The notes beneath the pieces were generated by a model. That model made no database searches. It was not told the origin of the DNA and was given only the letters and a program-made list of their open reading frames with translations. Source: JBBQUN01 sp963698395 (GTDB lineage: Bacteria; Actinomycetota; Acidimicrobiia; Acidimicrobiales; SZUA-35). Taken from it: DNA of 64,000 bases. Both the position numbers and the translations under genes were made by a program. This document shows positions 1 through 8,672 of the stretch, one piece after another (the first letter of the stretch is position 1; the number at the start of each line of letters is the position of its first letter). The stretch lies in assembly GCA_963698395.1 (NCBI GenBank), contig CAVOQQ010000003.1, forward strand, positions 992,001 to 1,056,000, given 5' to 3'.

Positions 1-1
1 G

Positions 2-1168
2 CGTAATAAGCCTCACGTGAATGTGGGGACCATGGGTCATATTGATCATGGGAAGACGACGTTGACTGCGGCGATCACGAAGGTGTTGTCGGATCGGGTT
101 GCTGGTAATACGGCGACGGCGTTCGACAATATTGATAAGGCTCCTGAGGAGCGTGAGCGTGGTATCACGATCAATGTGTCGCATGTGGAGTATGAGACGG
201 AGAAGCGTCATTATGCGCATGTGGATATGCCTGGTCACGCTGACTACATCAAGAACATGATTACGGGTGCTGCGCAGGTTGATGGCGCGATTTTGGTGGT
301 TTCGGCTGCTGATGGTCCGATGCCTCAGACGCGTGAGCATGTGTTGTTGGCTCGTCAGGTTGGTGTGCCGGCGATCGTGGTGGCGTTGAACAAGGCTGAC
401 ATGGTTGATGATGAGGAGTTGCTCGAGTTGGTGGAGTTGGAGGCTCGTGAGCTTCTGTCTGCTTATGAGTTCCCGGGTGATGATGTTCCGGTGGTGCATG
501 TTTCGGCGTTGAAGGCGTTGGAGGGTGATGAGGCTGCTGGTGACAAGATCATGGAGTTGATGGCTGCGGTGGATGAGTACATCCCGGAGCCGGAGCGTGA
601 TTTGGACAAGCCGTTCTTGATGCCGATCGAGGATGTGTTCTCGATTACTGGTCGTGGGACGGTGGTGACGGGGAAGATCGAGCAGGGTGTCGTGAATGTT
701 GGCGATGCTTTGGAGATTGTTGGTATTCGTCCGACGCAGAAGACGACGTGTACTGGTGTTGAGATGTTCCGGAAGTTGTTGGATTCGGGGCAGGCTGGTG
801 ACAATGTTGGTGCGTTGTTGAGGGGTATCGAGAAGGATCAGGTGCAGCGGGGTCAGGTGTTGGCGAAGCCGGGTTCGATTACGCCGCATACGGATTTCGA
901 GGCGCAGGTGTATGTGTTGTCGAAGGATGAGGGTGGTCGTCATAAGCCGTTCTTCGGGAATTATCGTCCGCAGTTCTATTTCCGTACGACGGATATCACG
1001 GGGACGGTGACGTTGCCGGAGGGTACGGAGATGTGTATGCCGGGTGATAACACCGAGATGTCGGTGGAGTTGATCAATCCGATTGCGATGGATGAGGGTT
1101 TGCGTTTCGCTATTCGTGAGGGTGGGCGGACGGTTGGTGCCGGTCGTGTCACCAAGATCAACAAGTAG
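2..1168 (+). CDS. tuf: Elongation factor Tu (5' end outside window)
   Basis: GTPase that carries aminoacyl-tRNA to the ribosomal A site. The frame is open from base 2, reading R-N-K-P-H before V-N-V-G, so the true start lies about ten codons upstream, outside the window; the GTG at 17 is internal. Seen: G1 loop GHIDHGKT, G3 DMPGH (often DCPGH or DAPGH), G4 NKAD, then the two beta-barrel domains to a normal C-terminus. Codon use is odd: leucine is mostly TTG, glycine GGT, arginine CGT, aspartate GAT, while rpsJ, 12 bases on, uses CTC/CTG, GGC and GAC. rpsJ follows directly, as in a str-S10 arrangement. Confidence 0.97.
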   Translation, partial: RNKPHVNVGTMGHIDHGKTTLTAAITKVLSDRVAGNTATAFDNIDKAPEERERGITINVSHVEYETEKRHYAHVDMPGHADYIKNMITGAAQVDGAILVVSAADGPMPQTREHVLLARQVGVPAIVVALNKADMVDDEELLELVELEARELLSAYEFPGDDVPVVHVSALKALEGDEAAGDKIMELMAAVDEYIPEPERDLDKPFLMPIEDVFSITGRGTVVTGKIEQGVVNVGDALEIVGIRPTQKTTCTGVEMFRKLLDSGQAGDNVGALLRGIEKDQVQRGQVLAKPGSITPHTDFEAQVYVLSKDEGGRHKPFFGNYRPQFYFRTTDITGTVTLPEGTEMCMPGDNTEMSVELINPIAMDEGLRFAIREGGRTVGAGRVTKINK

Positions 1169-1180
1169 GATCCGAGAACC

Positions 1181-1501
1181 ATGGCTGCCAAGCAGAAAAT
1201 CCGCATCCGCCTCAAGGCGTACGATCACGAAGTGATCGACCAGTCCACCAAGAAGATCGTGGAGACGGTTGCTCGTACCAACGCCGAGTTCCGCGGTCCC
1301 ATCCCGCTGCCGACCGAAAAGCACAAGTTCTGTGTGATTCGGTCACCGCACAAAGACAAGGACAGCCGCGAGCACTTCGAGATGCGGATCCACAAGCGGT
1401 TGATCGACATCCTCGAGCCGAACCCCAAGACCGTCGATTCGCTCCAGCGTCTCGACCTTCCGGCGGGCGTCGACATCGAGATCAAGATCCAGCAGCTGTA
1501 G
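1181..1501 (+). CDS. rpsJ: 30S ribosomal protein S10
   Basis: Small-subunit head protein, also the NusE partner in antitermination. The 106 residues match the family length and run from K-I-R-I-R-L-K-A-Y-D-H through the F-E-M-R-I-H-K-R-L-I-D block. It starts 12 bases after tuf. Unlike the usual S10 operon it is not followed closely by rplC: a strong hairpin begins 37 bases after its stop and rplC starts 453 bases downstream. It is therefore probably transcribed with tuf rather than with the other S10-operon genes. Confidence 0.97.
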   Translation: MAAKQKIRIRLKAYDHEVIDQSTKKIVETVARTNAEFRGPIPLPTEKHKFCVIRSPHKDKDSREHFEMRIHKRLIDILEPNPKTVDSLQRLDLPAGVDIEIKIQQL

Positions 1502-1538
1502 TCGTTCGGTCTTTGCGACCGGCGCCATCACGGTGACC

Positions 1539-1568
1539 AAGGGACCCGGGCCTCGGCTCGGGTCCCTT
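1539..1568 (+). terminator. Strong hairpin terminator after rpsJ
   Basis: A 13-bp stem (one G-U pair) closes a 4-base CTCG loop: AAGGGACCCGGGC pairs with GCTCGGGTCCCTT. The following DNA is only moderately T-rich, with no clean T-run. It would end transcription from tuf-rpsJ and separate rpsJ from the rest of the S10 cluster. Confidence 0.7.
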
Positions 1569-1574
1569 GGTTGC

Positions 1575-1616
1575 GTTGTCGCCGTTTGGTTGTCGCCGTT
1601 TGTGTTGTCGCCGTTT
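1575..1616. repeat. Three copies of a 13-base repeat
   Basis: The 13-mer GTTGTCGCCGTTT occurs at 1575, 1589 and 1604, spaced 14 and 15 bases. It lies between the rpsJ terminator and the rplC promoter region. No convincing coding frame covers it. It looks like local slippage duplication in a non-coding gap. Confidence 0.75.
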
Positions 1617-1702
1617 GTGTCGGCGGCGGTCGTTCGTGCGGTCGGCCAACGTCCCGCCGCATCTCTTCCCTTGATGGCGCCCGTCGCGTTGACACCCCGG
1701 AG

Positions 1703-1731
1703 GTGGAAACGGGGGCGCGGCTCGATACTCT
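1703..1731 (+). promoter_or_regulatory. Candidate promoter for the rplC operon
   Basis: A GTGGAA box at 1703-1708, 17 bases, then TACTCT at 1726-1731. The layout resembles clearer promoters elsewhere in the window (TTGGAG-N17-TAGCAT before infA, TTGGAG-N17-TATGCT before rplM). A perfect TTGACA at 1689-1694 has no matching -10 at proper spacing. A promoter is needed here because the rpsJ terminator lies upstream. Confidence 0.35.
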
Positions 1732-1739
1732 TGCGAAGC

Positions 1740-1934
1740 CCAAGTGGTTCTCACTTGGCAACTGAAGTCCGACCAGGTCCAAATCGCTCCTGAAGGGGCG
1801 ATCGGCTCTTGTGAGAGTCAGCTCCCTCCACGGAGCGCTGGAAACCCGCCGGCACAACCGAAAGTTCGCTCCGCTCGGCCATGCCCAGCGGAGCGTTGAC
1901 GTGAACGGCCTGGTTTCAACCCCGGATTCAGGCC
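1740..1934 (+). promoter_or_regulatory. Structured 5' leader of rplC
   Basis: Four hairpins stand in a row in the untranslated region before rplC. 1740-1758 is a perfect 7-bp stem with a 5-base loop. 1783-1802 is an 8-bp stem with a TGAA loop. 1867-1895 is a perfect 9-bp stem, CGCTCCGCT with AGCGGAGCG. 1907-1934 is a 6-bp stem with a long loop. The classic S10 leader, bound by L4, lies before rpsJ in E. coli; here a leader of similar complexity lies before rplC. A role in ribosomal-protein feedback is inferred. Confidence 0.5.
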
Positions 1935-1954
1935 CGCTGACGGAAGTGGAAGGC

Positions 1955-2596
1955 ATGACGAAGAAAGCGATTGTCGGCGAGAAAGTCGGCATGACTCAGG
2001 TGTGGGACGAGAACAACAACATCGTCCCGGTCACCGTCATCAAGGTGTCCCCGTGTCGGGTGGTGCAGATCAAGACGGTCGCCACCGATGGGTACGACGC
2101 CGTGCAGATCACGGTCGGCGACAAAGACGCCAACAAGTTGAACCGTCCCGAGGCCGGCCACTTCGCGAAGGCCGGCGTTTCCGCCGGTTCGCAACTGGTC
2201 GAACTGCGCCTTGCCGACATCTCGGGTTACGAGGTCGGCCAGGAGCTCACGGCCGAGGTGTTCGAGGCCGGCGACGTCGTCGATGCCATCGGCACCAGCA
2301 AGGGCAAGGGTTTCACCGGCGTCATGAAGCGCCACAACTTCTCCGGCCAGAAGGCCACCCACGGTACGCACCTCGTGCACCGCATGCCCGGCTCGATCGG
2401 TCAGTGCGCCACCCCCTCTCGTGTCTTCAAGGGCATGAAGATGGCCGGCCACACCGGTAACGAGCGGGTGACCACCCAGAACCTCAAGATCGTGCAGTCC
2501 GACGCCGAGCAGAACCTGCTCCTCGTCAAGGGTGCGGTCCCCGGACCCCGCGGTGGCACGGTCATCATCCGCAACGCGGTGAAAGTGAGCTCGTGA
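1955..2596 (+). CDS. rplC: 50S ribosomal protein L3
   Basis: Early 23S rRNA-binding assembly protein. The chosen ATG at 1955 gives 213 residues beginning M-T-K-K-A-I-V-G-E-K-V-G-M-T, the expected family start, with a TGGAAGG ribosome-binding site just before it. The frame is also open back to a GTG at 1811, but that extension has no L3 character and lies in the structured leader. The G-F-T-G-V-M-K-R-H region and the H-R-x-P-G-S-I-G stretch are present. It ends in a TGATG overlap with rplD. Confidence 0.96.
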   Translation: MTKKAIVGEKVGMTQVWDENNNIVPVTVIKVSPCRVVQIKTVATDGYDAVQITVGDKDANKLNRPEAGHFAKAGVSAGSQLVELRLADISGYEVGQELTAEVFEAGDVVDAIGTSKGKGFTGVMKRHNFSGQKATHGTHLVHRMPGSIGQCATPSRVFKGMKMAGHTGNERVTTQNLKIVQSDAEQNLLLVKGAVPGPRGGTVIIRNAVKVSS

Positions 2597-3201
2597 TGCC
2601 GGTAGAGAAGACCATCGTCGAACTCGACCCCGCCATCTTCGGCGTAGAGCCAAACGTCGGTGTCATGCACCAGGTCGTCAACGCTCAGCTGGCTGCCAGG
2701 CGCGCCGGTACCCACAAGACCAAGACCCGCACCGAGGTGCGCGGTGGTGGCGCCAAGCCGTGGAAGCAGAAGGGCACCGGTCGTGCCCGCGCCGGCTCGA
2801 GCCGTTCACCGATCTGGATCGGTGGTGGCACGGTCCACGGTCCTCGTCCTCGTGACTACTCCGAGCGGACCAACAAGAAGATGAAGCGCCTGGCGCTGCG
2901 ATCGGCTCTGTCGGACCGCGCCGCCGAGTCCAAGGTGATGGTCGTTGCCAACTGGGGCTTCGATGCGCCCAGCACGAAGGCCGCCAAGACCGCCCTCGCC
3001 GATCTCGGTGTGACCGGTCGTGTGCTGGTGGTCCTCGACCGCGACGACGAACTGGCCTGGAAGAGCATGCGCAACCTTCCCATGGTGCACCTGCTCGCTG
3101 CCGACCAGCTCAACACCTACGACGTGCTCGTCAGTGACTACGTGGTCTTCACCACCAGTTCGCTGCCGAGCTCGCAACCAACGACCGAGAAGGAGGCCTG
3201 A
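2596..3201 (+). CDS. rplD: 50S ribosomal protein L4
   Basis: Exit-tunnel protein; in some bacteria it also represses the S10 operon. The ATG at 2596 shares its A with the rplC stop; a GTG one codon earlier (2593) is a possible alternative. It has 201 residues. The extended tunnel loop is visible as R-G-G-G-A-K-P-W-K-Q-K-G-T-G-R-A-R. The 3' end carries AAGGAGG, which serves as the ribosome-binding site of rplW. Confidence 0.96.
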   Translation: MPVEKTIVELDPAIFGVEPNVGVMHQVVNAQLAARRAGTHKTKTRTEVRGGGAKPWKQKGTGRARAGSSRSPIWIGGGTVHGPRPRDYSERTNKKMKRLALRSALSDRAAESKVMVVANWGFDAPSTKAAKTALADLGVTGRVLVVLDRDDELAWKSMRNLPMVHLLAADQLNTYDVLVSDYVVFTTSSLPSSQPTTEKEA

Positions 3202-3202
3202 G

Positions 3203-3496
3203 GTGAAGGATCCACACGACATCATTCTCCGACCGGTCGTGTCCGAGAAGACCTACATGCAGGTCGAAGGCCTCAACGCCTACACCTTCGAAGTCGCCAA
3301 GTCGGCCTCGAAGCCCGAGATCGCCGATGCCCTCGAAGCAATCTTCGACGGTGTCAAGGTGAAGAACGTGAACACAATGAACCGCAAGGGCAAGCGCGTC
3401 CGGAATCGCCGGAACGGTCGCTGGTCGAAGCGGGCCGACGTCAAGAGAGCCGTGATCACCCTTTCCGAGGGTGAAATCGAGCTCTTCGCGAGCTGA
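3203..3496 (+). CDS. rplW: 50S ribosomal protein L23
   Basis: Tunnel-exit protein that docks trigger factor and SRP. The start is the GTG at 3203, giving 97 residues (M-K-D-P-H-D-I-I-L-R-P-V-V-S-E-K). AAGGAGG sits about ten bases before it, inside the end of rplD. The frame is open further upstream, but those codons are a shadow of rplD. Ends E-I-E-L-F-A-S, normal length. Confidence 0.95.
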   Translation: MKDPHDIILRPVVSEKTYMQVEGLNAYTFEVAKSASKPEIADALEAIFDGVKVKNVNTMNRKGKRVRNRRNGRWSKRADVKRAVITLSEGEIELFAS

Positions 3497-3506
3497 GGAA
3501 CGACTG

Positions 3507-4343
3507 ATGGCGATTCGCAAACGTAAGCCAACCAGCCCCGGCCGCCGGTTCCAGACCACCTCCGACTTCGCCGAGATCACTCGGACGAGCCCGGAGAAGT
3601 CGCTGCTGTCGAAGCAGTCCAGCACCGGCGGACGCAACAACTACGGGCGCAAGACCTCCCGCCACCGCGGCGGCGGTCACAAGCGCCGCTATCGGGTCAT
3701 CGACTTCCGACGCAACAAGAACGGCGTTCCTGCCACCGTCGCCTCGATCGAGTACGACCCCAACCGCAACTGTCGCATCGCGCTGCTCCACTATCGTGAT
3801 GGCGAGAAGCGCTACATCCTCGCTCCCAAGGGGCTCGAGGTCGGCGCCACCGTGCAGTCGGGTGCCGGATCCGACATCCGACCCGGCAATGCGTTGCCCA
3901 TGCGCTACATCCCGGTCGGTACGACCATCCACAACGTCGAACTCAAGCCGGGCGCCGGAGCCAAGATGGCTCGCTCGGCCGGGACGAGCGTCCAGCTCGT
4001 CGCCAAGGAGGGCGAGACCGCAACGCTGCGTCTGCCCTCCACCGAGATGCGTCGAGTTTCCATCGACTGTGTCGCCACGATCGGCGAGGTCGGCAACGCC
4101 GAGTTCGAGCTGATCAAGGTCGGCAAGGCCGGTCGCTCGCGCTGGAAGGGCAAGCGCCCCCAGACTCGTGGCGTGGCCATGAACCCCGTCGATCACCCAC
4201 ACGGTGGTGGCGAGGGCAAGACCTCGGGTGGTCGTCACCCGGTGTCACCTTGGGGGCAGCCAGAAGGCCGCACCCGTAAGAAGGGCAAGAAATCTGATGA
4301 CCAGATCATCCGCCGTAGGCGGACTCGTGGCGGACGGAGGTAA
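3507..4343 (+). CDS. rplB: 50S ribosomal protein L2
   Basis: Peptidyl-transferase-centre protein needed for subunit association. The ATG at 3507 gives 278 residues, M-A-I-R-K-R-K-P-T-S-P-G-R-R, the usual L2 start, with TGAGGAA before it. The conserved loop G-V-A-M-N-P-V-D-H-P-H-G-G-G-E-G near residue 220 contains the histidine implicated in peptidyl transfer. Normal length, basic C-terminal tail. Confidence 0.97.
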   Translation: MAIRKRKPTSPGRRFQTTSDFAEITRTSPEKSLLSKQSSTGGRNNYGRKTSRHRGGGHKRRYRVIDFRRNKNGVPATVASIEYDPNRNCRIALLHYRDGEKRYILAPKGLEVGATVQSGAGSDIRPGNALPMRYIPVGTTIHNVELKPGAGAKMARSAGTSVQLVAKEGETATLRLPSTEMRRVSIDCVATIGEVGNAEFELIKVGKAGRSRWKGKRPQTRGVAMNPVDHPHGGGEGKTSGGRHPVSPWGQPEGRTRKKGKKSDDQIIRRRRTRGGRR

Positions 4344-4346
4344 GCA

Positions 4347-4625
4347 ATGCCGCGTAGCCTGAAGAAGGGCCCGTTCGTCGATGACCATCTCCTGAAGAAG
4401 GTCGACGAGCTCAACGACAAGAACGAAAAGCGTGTGATCAAGACCTGGTCGCGTCGCTCGACCATCATCCCCGACATGGTGGGTCACACCATTGCGGTAC
4501 ACGATGGCCGCAAGCACGTCCCGGTGTACATCACCGAGTCGATGGTGGGTCACAAGCTCGGTGAGTTCTCGCCGACGCGTACCTTCCGCTACCACGCTGG
4601 ACAAGAGAAGTCAGGACGGCGATGA
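4347..4625 (+). CDS. rpsS: 30S ribosomal protein S19
   Basis: Small-subunit head protein that contacts S13 and bridges to the large subunit. It has 92 residues starting M-P-R-S-L-K-K-G-P-F-V-D-D-H-L, with GGAGGTAAGC just upstream. The core S-R-R-S-T-I-I-P-D-M-V-G-H and G-E-F-S-P-T-R-T-F motifs are intact. Its stop overlaps the rplV start in an ATGA. Confidence 0.96.
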   Translation: MPRSLKKGPFVDDHLLKKVDELNDKNEKRVIKTWSRRSTIIPDMVGHTIAVHDGRKHVPVYITESMVGHKLGEFSPTRTFRYHAGQEKSGRR

Positions 4626-5426
4626 CGGGAATGAAGACCAACGAGCGCCCCGGCACTCGGGCCCAGGTCCGCTACTTGCGGATGTCGGCGTCGAAGGCCC
4701 GTGTCGTTCTCGACCTCATCCGCGACAAGCACGTCGACGAGGCCATCCAGATCCTCACCTTCTCCGAGCGTCTCGCCTCCGAGCACATCTTGAAGGTGCT
4801 GAACTCCGCGATCGCCAACGCCGGCCACAACGACGACATCCCAGCCGAAGAGCTGTATGTCTCGGCCTGCTACGCCGACGAGGGTCCGACGCTCAAGCGC
4901 TTCCGCCCCCGGGCGCGTGGCCGAGCCGGCCGGATCAACAAGCGGACCTGTCACATCACCATCGTGGTCAGCCGACTGAGCGACGAACAGCTCGACCGTC
5001 TTCGCAGCCGGGCCGAACGTCGTGGCGGCAGTGCCGACGCAGCCGCCGCTCGTAGTCGCCGTGTTGCCAAGTCCAAGGCCGAGGCAGAGGTCGAAGAGGC
5101 CGAAGCGAGTCGTCGAAAGCGACGTCGTCGAAAGCGATGTCGTCGAAAGCCAGCACCACCGCAGTCGAGGCGCCCTACGGCGAAGGCAGCCACGGTCTGG
5201 TCGACGGCGACGCCTCGATCATGCCCGAGGGTTTCCCCGTCAAGGGCAACGCCGACTCGATGCTCTACCACAACCCCGACAGCCCGCACTATGCGCGCAC
5301 GACGGCCGAAGTGTGGTTCGCAAGCGACGAAGCTGCAGAAGCCGCCGGGTTCTCGAAGCCGGCCGGTCAGGCCGCCTCGGAAGACGCCGACGACGACACC
5401 ACCGCCGAGACCGAGGGAGACGCCTG

Positions 5427-5427
<1 letters not shown>
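4622..5427 (+). CDS. rplV: 50S ribosomal protein L22 with C-terminal sunset-type domain; frame break
   Basis: L22 lines the exit tunnel. The L22 fold is intact for about the first 120 codons (S-A-S-K-A-R-V-V-L-D-L-I-R through R-I-N-K-R-T-C-H-I-T-I-V-V), followed by an Ala/Glu-rich linker. That frame then stays open to 5680, far into rpsC, and turns to nonsense. Another frame carries a clear domain, V-K-G-N-A-D-S-M-L-Y-H then A-E-V-W-F-A-S-D-E-A-A-E-A-A-G-F, ending at a TGA that overlaps the rpsC ATG. Moving back one base (-1) between about 5107 and 5137, inside a 15-base tandem repeat, joins the two into one L22-linker-sunset protein. Either a base is missing from the sequence, the gene is mutated, or ribosomes shift. 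The first is the simplest, because other genes here show similar breaks. Confidence 0.85.
5110..5154 (+). repeat. 15-bp tandem repeat, three copies, at the rplV frame break
   Basis: Units begin at 5110, 5125 and 5140 with core TCGTCGAAAGC. In the L22 frame each unit reads CGA-AAG, so each offers an A_AAG tetramer, a simple slip site for lysine tRNA. In the sunset-domain frame the repeat reads S-S-K-A-x. The repeat spans the point where the reading frame must change. Confidence 0.85.
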
Positions 5428-6322
<895 letters not shown>

Positions 6323-6323
<1 letters not shown>

Positions 6324-6745
6324 TGTTGATGCCACGAAAGGTCAAGCACCGCAAGCAACACCGCGGGCGCATGACCGGAACTGCCAAAGGTTCCACGAAG
6401 GTCTCCTTCGGGGAGTACGGCATCCAGGTGCTCGAGCCGGGCTGGATCACCGCCCGCCAGATCGAGGCCGCCCGTATTGCCATGACCCGACACATCCGCC
6501 GCGGCGGCAAGGTCTGGATCAACGTGTTCCCCGACAAGCCCGTCACCGAGAAGCCGGCCGAGACCCGTATGGGTTCCGGCAAGGGCAACCCGGAGCGTTG
6601 GGTGGCCGTGGTCAAGCCCGGCCGCGTCATCTTCGAGCTCTCCTTCCCCGACGAAGCGATTGCTCGCAGCGCCATGGAACGCGCCATCCAGAAGTTGCCG
6701 GTCAAGGCACGTGTCATTGCCCGAGAGGAAGGTTTCGATGCCTGA
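6323..6745 (+). CDS. rplP: 50S ribosomal protein L16
   Basis: Sits next to the A-site tRNA elbow. It has 140 residues starting M-L-M-P-R-K-V-K-H-R-K-Q-H-R-G, the family signature, with the ATG overlapping the rpsC stop. The G-x-G-K-G-x-P-E-x-W-V-A-V-V-K-P-G region, where the hydroxylated arginine lies in other bacteria, is present. Its 3' end overlaps rpmC by 8 bases. Confidence 0.96.
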
Positions 6746-6938
6746 GAATCTCCGAAGCCAATCCGTAGACGAGCTGAACGGGGCGCTGGCCGATGCCAAG
6801 CGCGAACTGTTCAACCTCAGGTTCCAGCTGGCCACCGGCCAGCTCGAGAACACTTCCCGAATGAAGCAGGTCAAGCGCCAGGCCGCTCGGATCCGCACCG
6901 AGATGCGAGCTCGTGAGCTCGCTGGTCAGGAGTCGTGA
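6738..6938 (+). CDS. rpmC: 50S ribosomal protein L29
   Basis: Small helical protein at the tunnel exit beside L23. The ATG at 6738 gives 66 residues (M-P-E-N-L-R-S-Q-S-V-D-E-L), preceded by GAGGAAGG. The L-F-N-L-R-F-Q-L-A-T-G-Q-L motif is intact. The upstream open frame is a shadow of rplP. Shares the A of its TGA with the rpsQ ATG. Confidence 0.95.
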   Translation: MPENLRSQSVDELNGALADAKRELFNLRFQLATGQLENTSRMKQVKRQAARIRTEMRARELAGQES

Positions 6939-7213
6939 TGGCTGAACAGGAAGTCAAGCCCCGTGGCGCTCGTCGCAAGGTCCGTGAGGGCCTCGTTCGA
7001 TCCACCGGTATGAACAAGACCGCCGTGGTCGAGGTGACCAGCCGGTCGCGCCACCCGCAGTACTCGAAGACGGTGCAGAAATCGTCCCGTCTCTTCGTCC
7101 ACGACGAAGAGAACACCCTCAACGTGGGTGACCGGGTGCGCATCGTCGAAACGCGCCCGCTGTCGAAGAAGAAGCGCTGGCGCCTCCTCGAAATCATGGA
7201 GCGTGCACGATGA
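6938..7213 (+). CDS. rpsQ: 30S ribosomal protein S17
   Basis: Primary 16S rRNA-binding protein with an OB fold. The ATG at 6938 gives 91 residues; a GTG one codon upstream is possible but unnecessary. S-T-G-M-N-K-T-A-V-V-E-V and V-G-D-R-V-R-I-V-E-T-R-P-L-S-K-K-K-R-W identify the family. Ends ATGA with rplN. Confidence 0.95.
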   Translation: MAEQEVKPRGARRKVREGLVRSTGMNKTAVVEVTSRSRHPQYSKTVQKSSRLFVHDEENTLNVGDRVRIVETRPLSKKKRWRLLEIMERAR

Positions 7214-7578
7214 TCCAGCAGGAATCACGCCTCCGCGTCGCCGACAACTCCGGTGCTCGTGAAGTGCTCTGCATCAAGGTGCTCGGCGGCTCGCGTCGCC
7301 GGTACGCAGGCATCGGCGACGTCTTTGTCGCCTCCGTCAAAGACGCCATTCCCGGCGCTGCGGTGAAGAAGGGCGACGTCGTCAAGTGCGTGGTCGTCCG
7401 GACGAAGAAGGAACGGCGCCGTCCTGACGGCAGCTACATCCGCTTCGATGAGAACGCTGCCGTGCTGATCAACGATCAGCGCAATCCGCGTGGCACCCGC
7501 ATCTTCGGCCCGGTTGGTCGTGAGTTGCGTGACAAGAAGTTCATGCGCATCGTCTCGCTTGCTCCGGAGGTGCTCTGA
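7210..7578 (+). CDS. rplN: 50S ribosomal protein L14
   Basis: Intersubunit-face protein and docking site for RsfS. It has 122 residues, the classic length, starting M-I-Q-Q-E-S-R-L-R-V-A-D-N-S-G-A-R. The C-terminal G-P-V-G-R-E-L-R-D-K-K-F-M-R-I-V-S-L-A-P-E-V-L is complete. ATGA overlap before it, TGATG after it. Confidence 0.97.
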   Translation: MIQQESRLRVADNSGAREVLCIKVLGGSRRRYAGIGDVFVASVKDAIPGAAVKKGDVVKCVVVRTKKERRRPDGSYIRFDENAAVLINDQRNPRGTRIFGPVGRELRDKKFMRIVSLAPEVL

Positions 7579-7901
7579 TGAAGATCCGCAAGGGCGACCG
7601 CGTGCAGGTGCTCGCCGGCAAGGACCGCGGTCGCGAAGGGGTGGTCACCTCGGCCATTCCCGAACGCAACAAGGTCATCGTCGAGGGCGTCAACCTCGCC
7701 AAGCGCCACACCAAGCCCCGCTCGGCCGAAGAGCCCGGCGGCATCATCGACAAGGCCATGCCGCTCGACGTCTCGAACGTTGCGGTCATCAGCCCCTCCG
7801 ATGGCAAGCCCACCCGCGTTGGCTACAAGGTCAACGCCGATGGCACCAAGATTCGTGTCTGCCGCCGCAGCGGCCAAGAGATCCCGGAGGTGAACGAGTG
7901 A
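7578..7901 (+). CDS. rplX: 50S ribosomal protein L24
   Basis: Assembly initiator of the large subunit with a KOW motif (K-G-D-R-V-Q-V-L-A-G-K-D-R-G-R-E-G) at the N-terminus. It has 107 residues, normal length. The C-terminus keeps R-V-C-R-R-S-G. The stop overlaps the GTG start of rplE in a GTGA. Confidence 0.96.
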   Translation: MKIRKGDRVQVLAGKDRGREGVVTSAIPERNKVIVEGVNLAKRHTKPRSAEEPGGIIDKAMPLDVSNVAVISPSDGKPTRVGYKVNADGTKIRVCRRSGQEIPEVNE

Positions 7902-8473
7902 GCACGCCGACCACCTCAGTGCCTCGCATGAAAGCGAAGTACAACAACGAGATCCGTGATCAGCTGAAGGCCGATCTCGAACTGCCGAACGTGATGATGG
8001 TCCCTCGCATGACCAAGATCGTCATCAACATGGGTGTGGGTGAGGCCTTGGCCAACTCCAAGACCCTCGAGAACGCGAGCAACGACCTCGCCCTGATCGC
8101 CGGCCAGAAGCCGGTCATCACCCGGGCGAAGAAGTCGCTGGCCAGCTTCAAACTCCGCCAGGGCAACGCCATCGGCACCAAGGTCACCCTCCGGGGCGAC
8201 AAGATGTGGGAGTTCTTCGACCGTCTCGTGACGCTGTCGATTCCCCGTATCCGAGACTTCCGCGGCCTCAACCCCCGCTCTTTCGACGGCATGGGCAACT
8301 ACACGTTCGGTTTGAACGAGCAGTTGATGTTCCCTGAGATCGACTACGACACCGTCGACGCAACTCGTGGCATGGACATCACCATCGTCACGACGGCTTC
8401 ATCCGACGACGAAGGACGGGCTCTTCTTTCCGCCTTCGGATTCCCGTTCCGACGTGAGGGGCAGGCCCAGTAA
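7898..8473 (+). CDS. rplE: 50S ribosomal protein L5
   Basis: Binds 5S rRNA and contacts P-site tRNA. The GTG at 7898 is chosen because it forms the GTGA junction with rplX and has CGGAGG before it; an ATG at residue 11 (M-K-A-K-Y) is the alternative. It has 191 residues. K-I-V-I-N-M-G-V-G-E-A, G-Q-K-P-V-I-T-R-A-K-K-S and I-P-R-I-R-D-F-R-G-L-N are diagnostic. Confidence 0.96.
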   Translation: MSTPTTSVPRMKAKYNNEIRDQLKADLELPNVMMVPRMTKIVINMGVGEALANSKTLENASNDLALIAGQKPVITRAKKSLASFKLRQGNAIGTKVTLRGDKMWEFFDRLVTLSIPRIRDFRGLNPRSFDGMGNYTFGLNEQLMFPEIDYDTVDATRGMDITIVTTASSDDEGRALLSAFGFPFRREGQAQ

Positions 8474-8658
8474 TGGCGAAGAAGGCGCTCAAGCTCAAGC
8501 AGCAGAAGAAGCCCAAGTTCAAGGTGCGGGGGTATACCCGTTGCCAGAGGTGCGGACGTCCGCACGCCGTGTATCGGCGCTTCGGTCTGTGCCGGATCTG
8601 CTTCCGAGAGATGGCACACGCCGGGGAACTTCCCGGTGTCACGAAGTCGAGCTGGTGA
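8473..8658 (+). CDS. rpsN: 30S ribosomal protein S14, zinc type
   Basis: Short C+ form of S14 with 61 residues. The zinc ribbon is C-Q-R-C-G-R then C-R-I-C, so all four cysteines are present. It is coupled to rplE by TGATG. Many actinobacteria also keep a longer zinc-free S14 under zinc control; none is in this window. Confidence 0.96.
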   Translation: MAKKALKLKQQKKPKFKVRGYTRCQRCGRPHAVYRRFGLCRICFREMAHAGELPGVTKSSW

Positions 8659-8672
8659 GGAGGTAGCACACC

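Noticed and set aside
1689..1694. TTGACA as the -35 of the rplC promoter
   Set aside because: No -10-like sequence lies 16-19 bases downstream; the nearest is about 30 bases away.
1811..1954. An N-terminal extension of L3 from a GTG at 1811
   Set aside because: The ATG at 1955 has a proper ribosome-binding site and gives the family start; the upstream part lies in hairpins and has no L3 similarity.
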